Shown here: positions 1 to 10,389 of the stretch, piece after piece
Numbering within the stretch: the first letter of the stretch is position 1
How the letters are laid out: the number at the start of each line of letters is the position of its first letter
Origin: Pseudooceanicola sediminis
GTDB lineage: Bacteria; Pseudomonadota; Alphaproteobacteria; Rhodobacterales; Rhodobacteraceae
Reading direction: 5' to 3'
Length of the DNA stretch: 64,000 nt
Assembly: GCF_003575965.1 (NCBI RefSeq)
Contig: NZ_QWJJ01000005.1
Location: forward strand, 186,001-250,000
Notes under the pieces: model-generated
What the model was told of the DNA's origin: nothing
Database searches by the model: none
The model's input: only the letters and a program-made list of their open reading frames with translations
Position numbers and translations under genes: made by a program

Positions 1-1
1 C

Positions 2-163
2 GCTCTGGCCCTGATGGCCCGTCATGGCACACTTGAAACCACGCGCCAGACAGCGCTCGAATGGTCGCAAAAAGCACGTGATGCCCTGACCATCCTGCCC
101 GAGAGCGACCTGCGCGACATCCTGTCCGACCTTGCGGCTTACGTGGTTTCGCGCCTCAACTGA
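2..163 (+). CDS. Polyprenyl diphosphate synthase, C-terminal fragment
   Basis: Only the last 53 residues are inside the window; the reading frame is open to the left edge and stops with TGA. The fragment reads ALALMARHGTLE and ends DLAAYVVSRLN, which matches the C-terminal helices of long-chain trans-polyprenyl (octaprenyl/decaprenyl) diphosphate synthases. These make the ubiquinone side chain from IPP and FPP. The catalytic DDxxD motifs would lie outside the window. It is convergent with the minus-strand gene that ends at 231. UbiA, which uses its product, is encoded separately near 30 kb. Confidence 0.8.
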   Translation, partial: ALALMARHGTLETTRQTALEWSQKARDALTILPESDLRDILSDLAAYVVSRLN

Positions 164-230
164 CGCCGCCACGGACAGGCTGAACGGGGCGCGTGGTGCC
201 GGACCGTGCCCCGCTTGCACTGGCGGTTCG

Positions 231-1259
231 TCAATCAAAGATTGCGGCGACGCGCCCCAGCAGCATGAAAGCCCGCGCGGTGCGGGTTTCCGAGAGCCCT
301 TGAATTTCGGCGTCCGACGCCGATTTCTCGAATTCGATGAACATCTTGTCGAAACGCCGCAGGAAGTGATGCGCGACATCGCGAAAGATCGGGTCCTGCT
401 TCATGCGTCCCGCGGCAAGTGCCAGGCATGACCGGTCGCGGATGCCACCCAGGCTCGCGACCTCCGGCCCCCGGTCCCCGGCGGCAAAGCGGCGCCAGGT
501 CTCGGCGCTGGCCGCGTCGACCCGAAGGTCATCCATGTAGATCCCGTCCTGGCTGAGAAGGGTAAGGATATCCTGTGAGGCCTGGATCAGCAGCGCTGAC
601 TGGCGATCCCTGAGGGCCTTGCGAAGCGCCGCAAACCCTTCCTGATCCTCCGCTGTTTCGGGAAAGTTCATGGCGCGGATGAAATCCTCACGCGCCAGCG
701 GCTCGGGTGTGTCGGCGTCGGACGGGCCGAGCGGCAAGGGCGCCTGCCCTTCATCCACCGACCGCGCCGGTGGGACAGGCGCCTCGGCACGTACGACGCT
801 GTGTTCACGGATCGAACTGATCGTCAGCAACGCGGTCTCCGTCTTGCGCTGCGCGGATGCGATCTCGTCCAGCTTGCGGGCGATGTTGCTTTCAGTGGCG
901 GCGCCGCCACGCTGGCTCTGCGTGACATAGGCGTGTCGTATGGCGTCGATCGCGGCGCGCAGGCGGCGGCTCTCGTCGCGCATCACGCGCGCTGAGCGTG
1001 CGGCCATGGCCGCGACCCAGACCAGTGCAACCGGAACGACCACGGCCATCACCATCATGGCGATCTGCAGAGTGTACAGCCCAGTCTCAGCGGCGTCCGA
1101 AGGTTGACGGAACGCCACGAAATAAACGCCGGCACCGACCATCCACAGCAGGCTGACGATCAGGGCAATGGTTTCGACCGGGCTGAAGACCTGCCGATCA
1201 GCTGCGTCATGGTGAGCACGCTGCGCTGGCCTGCTCTCCTGTTCCTGGTTGTCCGTCAT
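231..1259 (-). CDS. Conserved membrane protein with two TM helices and coiled coil, unknown function
   Basis: 342 residues. I start at the ATG at 1259 (MTDNQEQES), preceded by CCAGGGGCCGCAG, rather than at an upstream in-frame ATG without a good ribosome site. Two membrane helices lie near residues 29-50 and 63-87. A basic, heptad-like helix (about 88-155) follows, then a soluble C-terminal domain rich in Ala, Arg and Asp. I recognise no catalytic motif. The architecture suggests a membrane-anchored cytoplasmic coiled-coil scaffold, but that is inference. It lies 79 bp downstream of greA on the same strand and could be co-transcribed with it. Confidence 0.75.
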   Translation of the reverse strand: MTDNQEQESRPAQRAHHDAADRQVFSPVETIALIVSLLWMVGAGVYFVAFRQPSDAAETGLYTLQIAMMVMAVVVPVALVWVAAMAARSARVMRDESRRLRAAIDAIRHAYVTQSQRGGAATESNIARKLDEIASAQRKTETALLTISSIREHSVVRAEAPVPPARSVDEGQAPLPLGPSDADTPEPLAREDFIRAMNFPETAEDQEGFAALRKALRDRQSALLIQASQDILTLLSQDGIYMDDLRVDAASAETWRRFAAGDRGPEVASLGGIRDRSCLALAAGRMKQDPIFRDVAHHFLRRFDKMFIEFEKSASDAEIQGLSETRTARAFMLLGRVAAIFD

Positions 1260-1338
1260 CTGCGGCCCCTGGTTGGCGTGGCACCGGTCACGGCAGAGTT
1301 GCCTGGACCGTATCCAGCACAAACACGGCCTTGCTCCG

Positions 1339-1809
1339 TTATTCGAAGGTTATCTTGAGAACCTCGTATGAGCGATCACCGCCCGGCGTACGAACTTCGA
1401 CCGAGTCGCCTTCGTCCTTGCCGATTAGCGCACGGGCAATGGGCGAGCGGATGTTAAGCAGCCCCTTGTCGATATTCGCCTCGTATTCGCCAACAATCCG
1501 CCAGGTCTTTTCCTCATCCGTGTCTTCATCCACGAGGGTCACGGTCGCCCCGAACTTGATCGTGCCTGACAGGGTCTTGGGATCAATCACGTCGGCCAGG
1601 GACAAGACGCCCTCCAGCTCCTTGATCCGCCCCTCGATGAAGCTCTGCTTTTCGCGGGCAGAGTGATATTCGGCGTTTTCCGACAGATCACCGTGTTCAC
1701 GGGCCTCAGCAATCGCCTTGATAATTTCCGGGCGCTCCACGGACTTCAGCTGTTTCAGCTCGGCTTCGAGTTTCACAAAGCCCGCCCGGGTCATCGGTAT
1801 CTTTTCCAT
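1339..1809 (-). CDS. greA: Transcription elongation factor GreA
   Basis: 156 residues, the usual GreA length. The N-terminal coiled coil starts [18 protein letters not shown] and carries the tip acidic residues in DLSENAEYH; the C-terminal FKBP-like domain ends in [13 protein letters not shown]. GreA enters the RNA polymerase secondary channel and stimulates cleavage of backtracked transcripts. The ATG at 1809 is chosen over one 33 bp upstream because it has a strong GGAGGG site and matches the family N-terminus. A small GC hairpin lies in the leader at 1834-1852. Confidence 0.97.
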   Translation of the reverse strand: MEKIPMTRAGFVKLEAELKQLKSVERPEIIKAIAEAREHGDLSENAEYHSAREKQSFIEGRIKELEGVLSLADVIDPKTLSGTIKFGATVTLVDEDTDEEKTWRIVGEYEANIDKGLLNIRSPIARALIGKDEGDSVEVRTPGGDRSYEVLKITFE

Positions 1810-2305
1810 CAAGGCCCTCCATGGCACGCAGAAAGGGGCCACTGCGGCCCCTCTCGTATCCTAAACGGTTCAGCTACCTGACCCAAACCGTACCCCAAAT
1901 GCAAGCGGTTTGCCCAGTGCGGCGGATTACGACCGATGGCCGATCCGAGCGATGCCGGATGGCTATCGTCGCGCCGAGGGCCTGACGCTCCTTCGCGCGT
2001 ATGTTGCCGTTTTCGGGATACATTCCTGCCCGACCGCAGTCGGGTTGCGCGGCGGGTTGCAGCCAAAGCCGGGACTTGCGGATGCAGCGTACTAGCTAAG
2101 ACGGAATACCTCGCGACAGATGCCCACCCGAGGCGTATCAGGTAAAGTGCTGACGCGATGTGCCCTACCTTGGAAACGCGCCGGAAACGCGCGAAAATCA
2201 AACGACAAATCGCCTCTGACGTATCGTAGCAATTGACGATGGTTCGCCATTAACGGTAGTCAGGCGCAACTTTATTACGCAGCCAAGCCACCGGAGACCC
2301 CAGAC
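1810..2305. other. Divergent intergenic region greA / ETF-QO
   Basis: About 500 bp between two divergent genes. It holds the greA leader with a 7-bp GC stem (1834-1852) and a perfect 6-bp stem-tetraloop at 2029-2044 (CCCGAC CGCA GTCGGG). Near 2233 there is a TTGACG that could be the -35 element of ETF-QO, but I see no convincing -10. Short open frames exist on both strands, but none has a believable start, composition or recognisable protein. I call no gene here. Confidence 0.5.
1834..1852 (-). promoter_or_regulatory. Short GC hairpin in the greA leader
   Basis: AGGGGCC, a 5-nt loop, GGCCCCT: a perfect 7-bp stem 25 bp upstream of the greA start, followed on the minus strand by TTTC. It could be a weak attenuator or leader structure. 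In E. coli a terminator in the greA leader yields the GraL RNAs, so a leader structure here would not be surprising, but the T-tract is too short to be sure. Confidence 0.3.
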
Positions 2306-3952
<1,647 letters not shown>

Positions 3953-4062
3953 ACGGCACCGGAACTTTTCCTTGCGGCGAGGTGTTGATCACTTCGCCGT
4001 GCATTGCCATATGCTCTGGCCTTCCCTACGCTCGACCTCAAAACAGGTATCGAGGTCCCGGG

Positions 4063-5760
4063 ATGAAATTACTTCAGGTTTCCGCACTTGCGCTTGCAAC
4101 CATGCTGCCGCTGCCATCGCTGGCCAGCGAATTGGCAGGCAGCTATCTGGCCGCGAGACAAGCAGGGGCAACCAACGATTTCGACGCCTCGGTCCGGTTT
4201 TATCAACGTGCGCTTGTCGCCGCTCCCAACGAGCCCCGCATTCTGGAAGGCCTGATACAGGCGCAGATCGCAACCGGCTCTGCCGACGCCGCCACACCGC
4301 CCGCCGAACAGCTCGAAAAGATGGGCATCAGCAGCCAGATCGCGCAGATGGCCCTTGTGGCGGACGAGGTCGAAAAGGGGAACTACGACGCCCTGCTGAA
4401 GCGGATCGATGCAGGGCACGGTGTTGGACCTCTGGTCGACGGGCTGCTCTCGGCCTGGATCCACCTCGGCAAGGGCGACATGAGCCAGGCTCTGACCGCC
4501 TTCGACACGGTGGCGTCGCAAAAGGGGCTGGAGCGTTTTGCCCGGTATCACAAGGCTCTCGCCTTGGCTTACGTCGGAGATTTCCAGGCCGCAGAGAGCA
4601 TTTATGAAACGCAATCTGACGGTCCGCTCGAAATGACTCGTCGCGGGGCACTGGCCCGCATCGAAGTCCTGTCGCAACTGGATCGCAATAACGACGCCCT
4701 GACCCTGCTGGGCAGCCTGTTCGGCAATGATCCCGATCCGGAATTGCAGCTGATCCGGGCCGCGCTCAAGGCCGGTCAGACGCTGCCCTACACTCATGTT
4801 GCCTCGGTCCAGGACGGTGTGGCAGAGATATTCTATTCGGTGGCCGCGGCATTGCAGAGCGAAGCAAGCTACGAATACACCCTGCTCTATGCCCGACTGG
4901 CAGAAACGCTGCGCCCCGATCACATCGATTCCCTGCTGCTGACCGGCGATCTTCTCGAAAAACTCGACAGGCCCGAACTGGCGACTGTCGCCTACCGCAA
5001 GGTGCCCCGCGACAACCCGAACTTTTACCAGGCCGAGTTGGGGCGCGCCGAAGCACTTCGCAAATCCGGGCGCGGTGACGCTGCACGAGAAGTTCTGGAA
5101 CAACTGTCCGCCGATTACCCGTTGGTTCCCGATGTTCAGGCGTCGCTGGGCGACCTTCAGCGTCAGGCAGGCAACCATCAACAGGCCGTCGCGGCGTATG
5201 ACAAGGCCCTCGCGCTGTTCGATGAAGACGACCCGGCGCAATGGTTCCTGCTCTATGCGCGCGGGATGAGCGAGGAACGCCTCGGCAATTGGTATGACGC
5301 CAAGATCGATTTTCTCAAGGCTTTGAAATTCAACCCCGATCAGCCCAGCGTCCTGAACTACTTCGGCTATTCTCTCGTCGAAAAGAACGAACGGATGGAG
5401 CAGGCCCTGAACATGATTCAGCGCGCCGCCGAACTTCGTCCGGACTCTGGGTATATCATCGACAGCCTGGGCTGGGTCCTGCACCGGATGGGGCGCAACG
5501 ACGAAGCGGTCCCCTATATGGAGCGCGCGGCAGAGTTGATGCCCGTCGATGCCGTCGTCAACGATCACCTCGGTGACGTATATTGGGCGGCGGGCCGCCA
5601 GCTCGAAGCGCAGTTTCAATGGACCCGCGCCCTGTCTTGCGATCCGGAAGACAAGGACGCAGATCGCATCCGGAGCAAACTGAAAGTCGGGCTGGATGCA
5701 GTCGTGGCAGAAGAAAAAGCCACAAAAGACATTCATCAACTGGCGCGCGACGACGGCTGA
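4063..5760 (+). CDS. TPR-repeat protein, exported
   Basis: 565 residues. The ATG at 4063 is chosen because it opens a clear signal peptide (MKLLQVSALALATMLPLPS, cleavage near LAS-EL); an upstream ATG would add a non-hydrophobic leader. The rest is an alpha-solenoid of tetratricopeptide repeats, clearest in the C-terminal half (for example LGDLQRQAGNHQQAVAAYDK and SLGWVLHRMGRNDEAVPYME). Such periplasmic TPR proteins mediate protein interactions; the partner is unknown. The stop is 15 bp before ispE on the same strand, so the two probably share an operon. Confidence 0.85.
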   Translation: MKLLQVSALALATMLPLPSLASELAGSYLAARQAGATNDFDASVRFYQRALVAAPNEPRILEGLIQAQIATGSADAATPPAEQLEKMGISSQIAQMALVADEVEKGNYDALLKRIDAGHGVGPLVDGLLSAWIHLGKGDMSQALTAFDTVASQKGLERFARYHKALALAYVGDFQAAESIYETQSDGPLEMTRRGALARIEVLSQLDRNNDALTLLGSLFGNDPDPELQLIRAALKAGQTLPYTHVASVQDGVAEIFYSVAAALQSEASYEYTLLYARLAETLRPDHIDSLLLTGDLLEKLDRPELATVAYRKVPRDNPNFYQAELGRAEALRKSGRGDAAREVLEQLSADYPLVPDVQASLGDLQRQAGNHQQAVAAYDKALALFDEDDPAQWFLLYARGMSEERLGNWYDAKIDFLKALKFNPDQPSVLNYFGYSLVEKNERMEQALNMIQRAAELRPDSGYIIDSLGWVLHRMGRNDEAVPYMERAAELMPVDAVVNDHLGDVYWAAGRQLEAQFQWTRALSCDPEDKDADRIRSKLKVGLDAVVAEEKATKDIHQLARDDG

Positions 5761-5775
5761 CCGCTTGGACACAAG

Positions 5776-6630
5776 ATGACGATGATCAACGGCCTGCCCG
5801 ACGGCAGCGGGCTTCGCCTGCTTGCCCCGGCGAAAGTGAACCTTACACTGCATGTCACCGGCCAGCGCGCGGACGGATACCACCTGCTCGACTCGCTTGT
5901 GGTCTTTGCAGACCATGGCGACCTCTTGCACGTATCGCTGGCAGAGCGCGACGAGATTTCTGTTTCGGGGCCGCGCAGCGCCGGGGTGCCCGAGGATGAT
6001 CGCAATCTCTGCATCCGCGCGGCGCGCCTGACGGGCCGTGCAGTGCGCATCGTGTTGGAAAAACATCTTCCGAATGAGGCCGGCCTGGGCGGTGGGTCGT
6101 CCGATGCCGCGGCTGTCCTGCGCGCCATTGCCCAGCTGACAGACACGCCCCTGCTTGACGGAGTCGAAAGAATTGGTGCGGATGTTCCTGTGTGCCTCGC
6201 CAGCCACGCCATGCGCATGCGCGGTCTCGGAGAGATCCTGACCGCAGTACCGCCCCTGCCCCCGCTCCCCGCCGTGTTGGTAAATCCGGCAATTCCGCTC
6301 GCCACGCCGCCCGTCTTCAAGGCGCTTCAGCGCCGAGATAACGCCACTATGCCCCCGGTCCCCCATGACTTGCGAACACCTGCACAGGTGGCGGCTTGGC
6401 TTGCCCTGCAACGCAACGATCTGCAAGAGGCCGCGATTTCCATCGCCCCCGGAATCCCCGGGGCATTGTCGCAGCTCACCGCTCAGGCGTCCTGTCGACT
6501 TGCCAGGATGTCGGGATCCGGTGCCAGCTGCTTTGGCCTGTTTGACACGTCCGAGCAGGCAGAGGCGGCTGCAAAGGCTATTTCGGCGGCAAAACCATCC
6601 TGGTGGGTGCAATCTGTCGTTCTGAAATAG
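5776..6630 (+). CDS. ispE: 4-diphosphocytidyl-2-C-methyl-D-erythritol kinase
   Basis: 284 residues. GHMP kinase fold: N-terminal APAKVNLTLHVTGQRADGYH, with the Lys and His/Asp residues typical of IspE, and the ATP-binding glycine loop EAGLGGGSSDAAAV near residue 105. A C-terminal motif MSGSGASCFGLF is the third GHMP signature. It phosphorylates CDP-methylerythritol in the non-mevalonate isoprenoid pathway. The start could be this ATG or the next, two codons on. It lies 15 bp after the TPR gene, in a common alphaproteobacterial arrangement. Confidence 0.96.
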   Translation: MTMINGLPDGSGLRLLAPAKVNLTLHVTGQRADGYHLLDSLVVFADHGDLLHVSLAERDEISVSGPRSAGVPEDDRNLCIRAARLTGRAVRIVLEKHLPNEAGLGGGSSDAAAVLRAIAQLTDTPLLDGVERIGADVPVCLASHAMRMRGLGEILTAVPPLPPLPAVLVNPAIPLATPPVFKALQRRDNATMPPVPHDLRTPAQVAAWLALQRNDLQEAAISIAPGIPGALSQLTAQASCRLARMSGSGASCFGLFDTSEQAEAAAKAISAAKPSWWVQSVVLK

Positions 6631-6729
6631 CTTATATTGGCCGATCCTCGCCTATGCGAATTGTAAGCGGTTGGTGGTTTTGCCGTATTGCCCTAAGCCG
6701 GATCAGAGCAATGATGACGGAGCCAAGGT

Positions 6730-7215
6730 ATGCGCGCATGTGCCCGCTGTTTCGCCCTTATGATTTTTCTGCCCCTGGCGGGCTGCGCCCTGAATGGCAG
6801 TGACGAGAGCGCGACACGCGCGTACTTCGTCGATCCGACCCCCCTTCACCCGAACGAGACGCCGGAACTGCGTCAGCTGATCGAGAAATATGCCGCGACC
6901 TATCAGGTTCCGGTAAAGCTGATCCAGAGGGTCGTTATCCGCGAAAGCACACACCGCCCCGATGCCCGGAACGGTCCGTACTACGGTCTGATGCAGATCC
7001 TTCCCGCCACTGCACGGGGTATGGGCTTCAGCGGCCAGGCGCACGATCTGCTAGATCCTGAGACCAATCTGAAATACGCCGTGAAATATCTGCGCGGTGC
7101 CTGGCTGCTGGCTGACGGCAGCTTCGACACTGCGGTTCACTGGTATGCCAGCGGCTATTACTACGAAGCCAAACGCCAGGGCAAACTGGTCGAAACCGGG
7201 CTCAAGAAAAGCTGA
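6730..7215 (+). CDS. Lytic transglycosylase (SLT domain) lipoprotein
   Basis: 161 residues. A lipoprotein signal peptide ends in the lipobox LAGC (Cys19). The rest is one SLT/goose-lysozyme-like domain. Catalytic Glu72 sits in IRESTHRPDARNG, followed by the family motif YYGLMQILPATARGMGF and the helix NLKYAVKYLRGAW. Such enzymes cleave the MurNAc-GlcNAc bond and leave 1,6-anhydroMurNAc. At about 140 mature residues it is a minimal version without a separate binding module. The start is supported by GGAGCCAAGG just upstream. Confidence 0.93.
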   Translation: MRACARCFALMIFLPLAGCALNGSDESATRAYFVDPTPLHPNETPELRQLIEKYAATYQVPVKLIQRVVIRESTHRPDARNGPYYGLMQILPATARGMGFSGQAHDLLDPETNLKYAVKYLRGAWLLADGSFDTAVHWYASGYYYEAKRQGKLVETGLKKS

Positions 7216-7223
7216 ACTCGCCC

Positions 7224-7841
7224 CTACTTCGCAGAGGCGATCATGGCCTCTGCAACATCCAGGTCCTGTGGCGTGTTGACGTTGAAAAACGGATCCCCCA
7301 GTGCGGATGGAAAGGCCACCGTACGTTGCCCCTGCAATTCCGCCCATGTCCTTACCTTGCGCATACCCTCCCCAAGATCCTGCTGTAGCGTCTCGCGCAA
7401 GGCGACGCTCCACAATGCGCAGGTCGGATGCAGGCGCGGTTCGCCTAGGGTATCAAGGCTGCTTGCCATCACAAGCGGCCGCGCCATGCCCTCAGCAGTC
7501 AGCAGTAGCTGTGGAACCAGATCGCCTGGCAGAAAGGGCGTATCACCGGCGACCGTGACGACGAGTTCAGCACCCAAACCTTTTGCCCAGTCCATTGCCG
7601 CCAAAACGCCGGCCAGCGGCCCTGCAGACCCCGCCACCGGGTCCGGCAGTATCGGCAAACCATAGGCTGCAAAACGATCTGCGGGGCCGTTGGCATTTAA
7701 CGCCAGCTGGGCCACCTGAGGTTCGATCCGCGCAATCACATGGCTGACAAGACTGCGTCCGCGCAGCTTTTGCAGGGTCTTGTCTCCTCCCCCCATGCGC
7801 CGCGATTGGCCGCCTGCAAGGATGACACCAGGTATGATCAT
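7224..7841 (-). CDS. mobA: Molybdenum cofactor guanylyltransferase
   Basis: 205 residues. The nucleotidyltransferase signature LAGGQSRRMGGGDK is at residues 8-21, and VVTVAGDTPFLPGDLV holds the metal-binding Asp. MobA joins GMP from GTP to Mo-molybdopterin to make the bis-MGD cofactor. The ATG at 7841 gives the expected N-terminus MIIPGVILAGG; an upstream in-frame ATG would add about 100 residues of non-family sequence. It is convergent with the lytic transglycosylase and divergent from azlC. Other Moco genes (moaB, moaD, moaE) are scattered elsewhere in the window. Confidence 0.95.
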   Translation of the reverse strand: MIIPGVILAGGQSRRMGGGDKTLQKLRGRSLVSHVIARIEPQVAQLALNANGPADRFAAYGLPILPDPVAGSAGPLAGVLAAMDWAKGLGAELVVTVAGDTPFLPGDLVPQLLLTAEGMARPLVMASSLDTLGEPRLHPTCALWSVALRETLQQDLGEGMRKVRTWAELQGQRTVAFPSALGDPFFNVNTPQDLDVAEAMIASAK

Positions 7842-7943
7842 GCGCTGCCTCACGTTCCGTTCGGCACAGGCGCAAACACGCAGAAGCGAATTTGCATCAC
7901 CTGCAATTGTCTCTGCCTGACGCGCAGGATAGCGTCCGGCCTC

Positions 7944-8672
7944 ATGACAGTTTATGCAGATCCCCCGCCCTCCGCCAGCATCCGGTCGACCTTTTGGAGG
8001 GGTGTACGGGACGGTGCGCCCTTCCTTCTGGTCATTGTGCCTTTTGCCGTGCTGTTCGGGGTCGTGGCCACCGAAGCGGGGCTGAATGTCCTTGAGGCGC
8101 TGATGTATTCCGTCGCGGTGATCGCAGGGGCGGCACAATTCACCTCCCTGCAACTGCTGAGCGATGGCGCACCGGTGTTCATTGCGCTGGCCTCGGCCCT
8201 GGCGGTCAACCTGAGAATGGCGATGTACTCGGCCTCACTGACACCCTACCTGGGTGCCGCGCCGTTGTGGAAACGGGCGCTTGTGGCCTATTGCATGGTC
8301 GATCAGACCTACGCATGCGCCGTTGTCGCGTATGAGAAACACCCGAACTGGACCCTCCAACACAGGCTGAGCTATTTCGCCGGGGTGGTAATGACGATCT
8401 GCCCGTTCTGGTATCTGCTGACCATCGTCGGCGCGATGATCGGAAGCACTATTCCCGCGGGGCTCGCCCTCGACTTTGCCATGCCGATTACCTTTATCGC
8501 GATGGTTGCGCCGATGCTCCGAACCCTGGCGCACCTGTCCGCCTGCATCGTTGCGATCGTCATCGCCCTGTGCTTTGCATGGCTGCCTTACAATCTGGGT
8601 CTGCTCGTCGCAGGTTTGGCCGGAATGATCACGGGCGCACAGGTCGAACTGATGATGGGAAGGCGCGCATAA
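7944..8672 (+). CDS. azlC: AzlC family branched-chain amino acid exporter subunit
   Basis: 242 residues with about seven hydrophobic helices. The family features PFLLVIVPFAVLFGVVA and AGAAQFTSLQLLSDGAP near the N-terminus are clear. AzlC and AzlD together export branched-chain amino acids and analogues through the inner membrane. The ATG at 7944 begins MTVYADPPPSASIRSTFWRG; the longer open frame upstream crosses the divergent mobA start and is not used. The stop overlaps the azlD start by one base (TAATG). Confidence 0.93.
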   Translation: MTVYADPPPSASIRSTFWRGVRDGAPFLLVIVPFAVLFGVVATEAGLNVLEALMYSVAVIAGAAQFTSLQLLSDGAPVFIALASALAVNLRMAMYSASLTPYLGAAPLWKRALVAYCMVDQTYACAVVAYEKHPNWTLQHRLSYFAGVVMTICPFWYLLTIVGAMIGSTIPAGLALDFAMPITFIAMVAPMLRTLAHLSACIVAIVIALCFAWLPYNLGLLVAGLAGMITGAQVELMMGRRA

Positions 8673-9028
8673 TGGACGCAAGCATCACGCAAACAGCGGA
8701 CACGATCAACCACGTCGATTTGTGGATCGTGATCATCGGCCTGGGCTTGGGCAGCTTTGCCCTGCGCTTTGTCTTCATCGGTCTGATCGGTGATCGGCCC
8801 ATGCCGGAATGGTTGTTGCGCCACCTACGCTATACGGCGGTTGCGATCCTGCCCGCCATCGTGGCCCCACTGGTGGCATGGCCGGCGGCGACAGAAGGGC
8901 AATTGGACCCGGCGCGCTTTATTGCCGCGATGGTGACGGTGATCGCCGGGATTTACCTGCGAAATACCCTGATCGCCATCCTTGGCGGAGCAACAACGCT
9001 GTACGTCATGTTGTGGTTGGTCGGCTGA
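8672..9028 (+). CDS. azlD: AzlD family membrane protein
   Basis: 118 residues, four hydrophobic segments, with the AzlD hallmark LRYTAVAILPAIVAPLV. It is the small partner of AzlC. Its ATG overlaps the azlC stop (TAATG), which implies translational coupling and a complex in fixed ratio. It is convergent with the lipoprotein gene that ends at 9032, with three bases between the two stops and no clear terminator. Confidence 0.93.
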   Translation: MDASITQTADTINHVDLWIVIIGLGLGSFALRFVFIGLIGDRPMPEWLLRHLRYTAVAILPAIVAPLVAWPAATEGQLDPARFIAAMVTVIAGIYLRNTLIAILGGATTLYVMLWLVG

Positions 9029-9031
9029 CCA

Positions 9032-9655
9032 CTATCCGTTCGCTTGAACAGTCATGTTCGCCGTGATCCGGTCCGGCGTGAATCCCTCGTACAGTATCTG
9101 CTTTGGCGCGCCGGTTACGGCCTCAAAGTTGTCCATCAGGCGATTGGGAAAGAACGTCACGTCGATCTCTTCGAAGCCCGGCAATTGATGCAGAATGGCC
9201 GAGGTCGAACGCGCACATTGCGCCTGCCCGACCGATCCACGGGCCATCGCCAGCGACAGTGCCTTTGCCGCGACGTCCGGCGGGACCGACACTGACTGCG
9301 TCACCACGTTGTATGTGGGTCGCGCATGCATGCTTTTGTATCCATTATAGAACGCGGGATCGATGCCGATCAGAACGTCGCCGGTACGTCGAATACGTGG
9401 ATGCCGAAAGGAACCTGCCGGATCAAAGATGACTCGCTGATCTGCATTGATCATCAGCGCCGTATGTCCGCCCGAACCGGTCCGGTTGTTGCGAACAGTG
9501 ATCAGGGTCAGCGACGGCGGACCATCGAAATGGTAGGCACCGCGCGTCACGTCGGGTTCGCCCGCCTTCAGTGCGTCTTCGCCAGGCGATTTCGGTCCGC
9601 CCGCGCACCCCGAAAGCACCGCGATCGCGGCCAGAGCCAATAATACAAGTCTCAT
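9032..9655 (-). CDS. Lipoprotein of unknown function, possible permuted papain-like fold
   Basis: 207 residues. The signal peptide ends in lipobox LSGC (Cys17). In the mature part, GGHTALMINADQRVIFDPAG around His64 is followed much later by AQCARSTSAIL around Cys147. His before Cys, with a beta-rich segment between, is the order of circularly permuted NlpC/P60 (YiiX/LRAT-like) cysteine hydrolases. This is motif-level inference, and a non-enzymatic lipoprotein is possible. The gene is upstream of no obvious partner; the next minus-strand gene is the small cox IV gene. Confidence 0.7.
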   Translation of the reverse strand: MRLVLLALAAIAVLSGCAGGPKSPGEDALKAGEPDVTRGAYHFDGPPSLTLITVRNNRTGSGGHTALMINADQRVIFDPAGSFRHPRIRRTGDVLIGIDPAFYNGYKSMHARPTYNVVTQSVSVPPDVAAKALSLAMARGSVGQAQCARSTSAILHQLPGFEEIDVTFFPNRLMDNFEAVTGAPKQILYEGFTPDRITANMTVQANG

Positions 9656-9713
9656 GCGATCTCCCGCGCGGTAAAACGTTGCAGCCGGGTCTCAATCGAC
9701 CCGAATGCAAAGC

Positions 9714-9848
9714 TCAGCTGTTGAACAGCGCGAGGAAAATCAGGGCGAAAATGGCCAGACCTGCAACCCAGGTCGAGGTGCGCAGAAATCCTTCGAAGGT
9801 TTTTTCCTGCGTTTCGATATCCATATCGCCGTGCTTGTGTTCGCCCAT
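9714..9848 (-). CDS. aa3-type cytochrome c oxidase subunit IV
   Basis: 44 residues. It reads MGEHKHGDMDIETQEKTF, then GFLRTSTWVAGLAIFALIF, and ends LALFNS. This is the pattern of the bacterial aa3 cytochrome oxidase subunit IV (COX4_pro_2): a short His/Asp-rich cytoplasmic head, the conserved DIxxQEKTF motif and one membrane helix. It packs beside subunit I of the proton-pumping oxidase. The start has GAGG about 10 nt upstream. The ctaCDE genes are not nearby, as is usual for this subunit. Confidence 0.93.
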   Translation of the reverse strand: MGEHKHGDMDIETQEKTFEGFLRTSTWVAGLAIFALIFLALFNS

Positions 9849-9918
9849 ATCGGTGTACCTCAAGAAGAAATTATCGTCGCAGGTGTGGATAGCGGATTAC
9901 GTTCACCCTGTCACCTGC

Positions 9919-10386
9919 TCAGGTGACGTCCGTTTCCGTGTTTTCCAGATCTGCCCGCAGCTGAAACCCGATGCGCCGAGGCGCCTCTTGCTCCACCTGT
10001 TTCGGCATGGCGCGCAACATGACGGCAAGCTGGGTCACGTGCTGGATCAACTGCGTCCGGGCACCGCTGCTGTCGGTGCCGTAAAACGTCACGATATCGG
10101 GATCGAAATAGCCCATACCCTCGATCCGCAAGACACCGGCGTCCCCGCCCGCGAATCCCATCGCGACTTCATGTTCGGCATCCAGGTTTTCTTCGAAATT
10201 CTGGATGTAGAGAACCAAACGCTCATAGGCCCACGCCGCCGGGCTCTTGGAGGTGACAGGCTTGTCGATGACCTTTTCAGGCAGTTTGTCCGCGCTGGCT
10301 TGGCCGGACATGGTGTGCGCCTCGTGACGACAGGGCAGAAATGAATTTTCAACCGCCTCCGCACTGGTCTCGATGGATTGCGACAT
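9919..10386 (-). CDS. Conserved protein, probably DUF6173-type
   Basis: 155 residues, no signal peptide or membrane helix. The N-terminal 40 residues look disordered. The conserved core runs from SPAAWAYERLVLYIQNFEE to the C-terminus and includes GFAGGDAGVLRIEGMGYFDPD and QLIQHVTQLAVMLRAMPK. From memory this resembles the Rhodobacterales family DUF6173; I could not check. No function is known to me. It ends three bases before the start side of the hydrolase gene's stop at 10390, so it may be the last gene of the ACAD-hydrolase operon. Confidence 0.75.
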   Translation of the reverse strand: MSQSIETSAEAVENSFLPCRHEAHTMSGQASADKLPEKVIDKPVTSKSPAAWAYERLVLYIQNFEENLDAEHEVAMGFAGGDAGVLRIEGMGYFDPDIVTFYGTDSSGARTQLIQHVTQLAVMLRAMPKQVEQEAPRRIGFQLRADLENTETDVT

Positions 10387-10389
10387 GCC

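Noticed and set aside
2029-2044. Stem-tetraloop CCCGAC CGCA GTCGGG as a terminator
   Set aside because: No T-tract and no gene ending nearby on either strand.
4069-6612. 847-residue open frame antisense to the TPR gene and ispE
   Set aside because: It is opposite two genes with clear families and signatures; its sequence is a GC-bias shadow without motifs.
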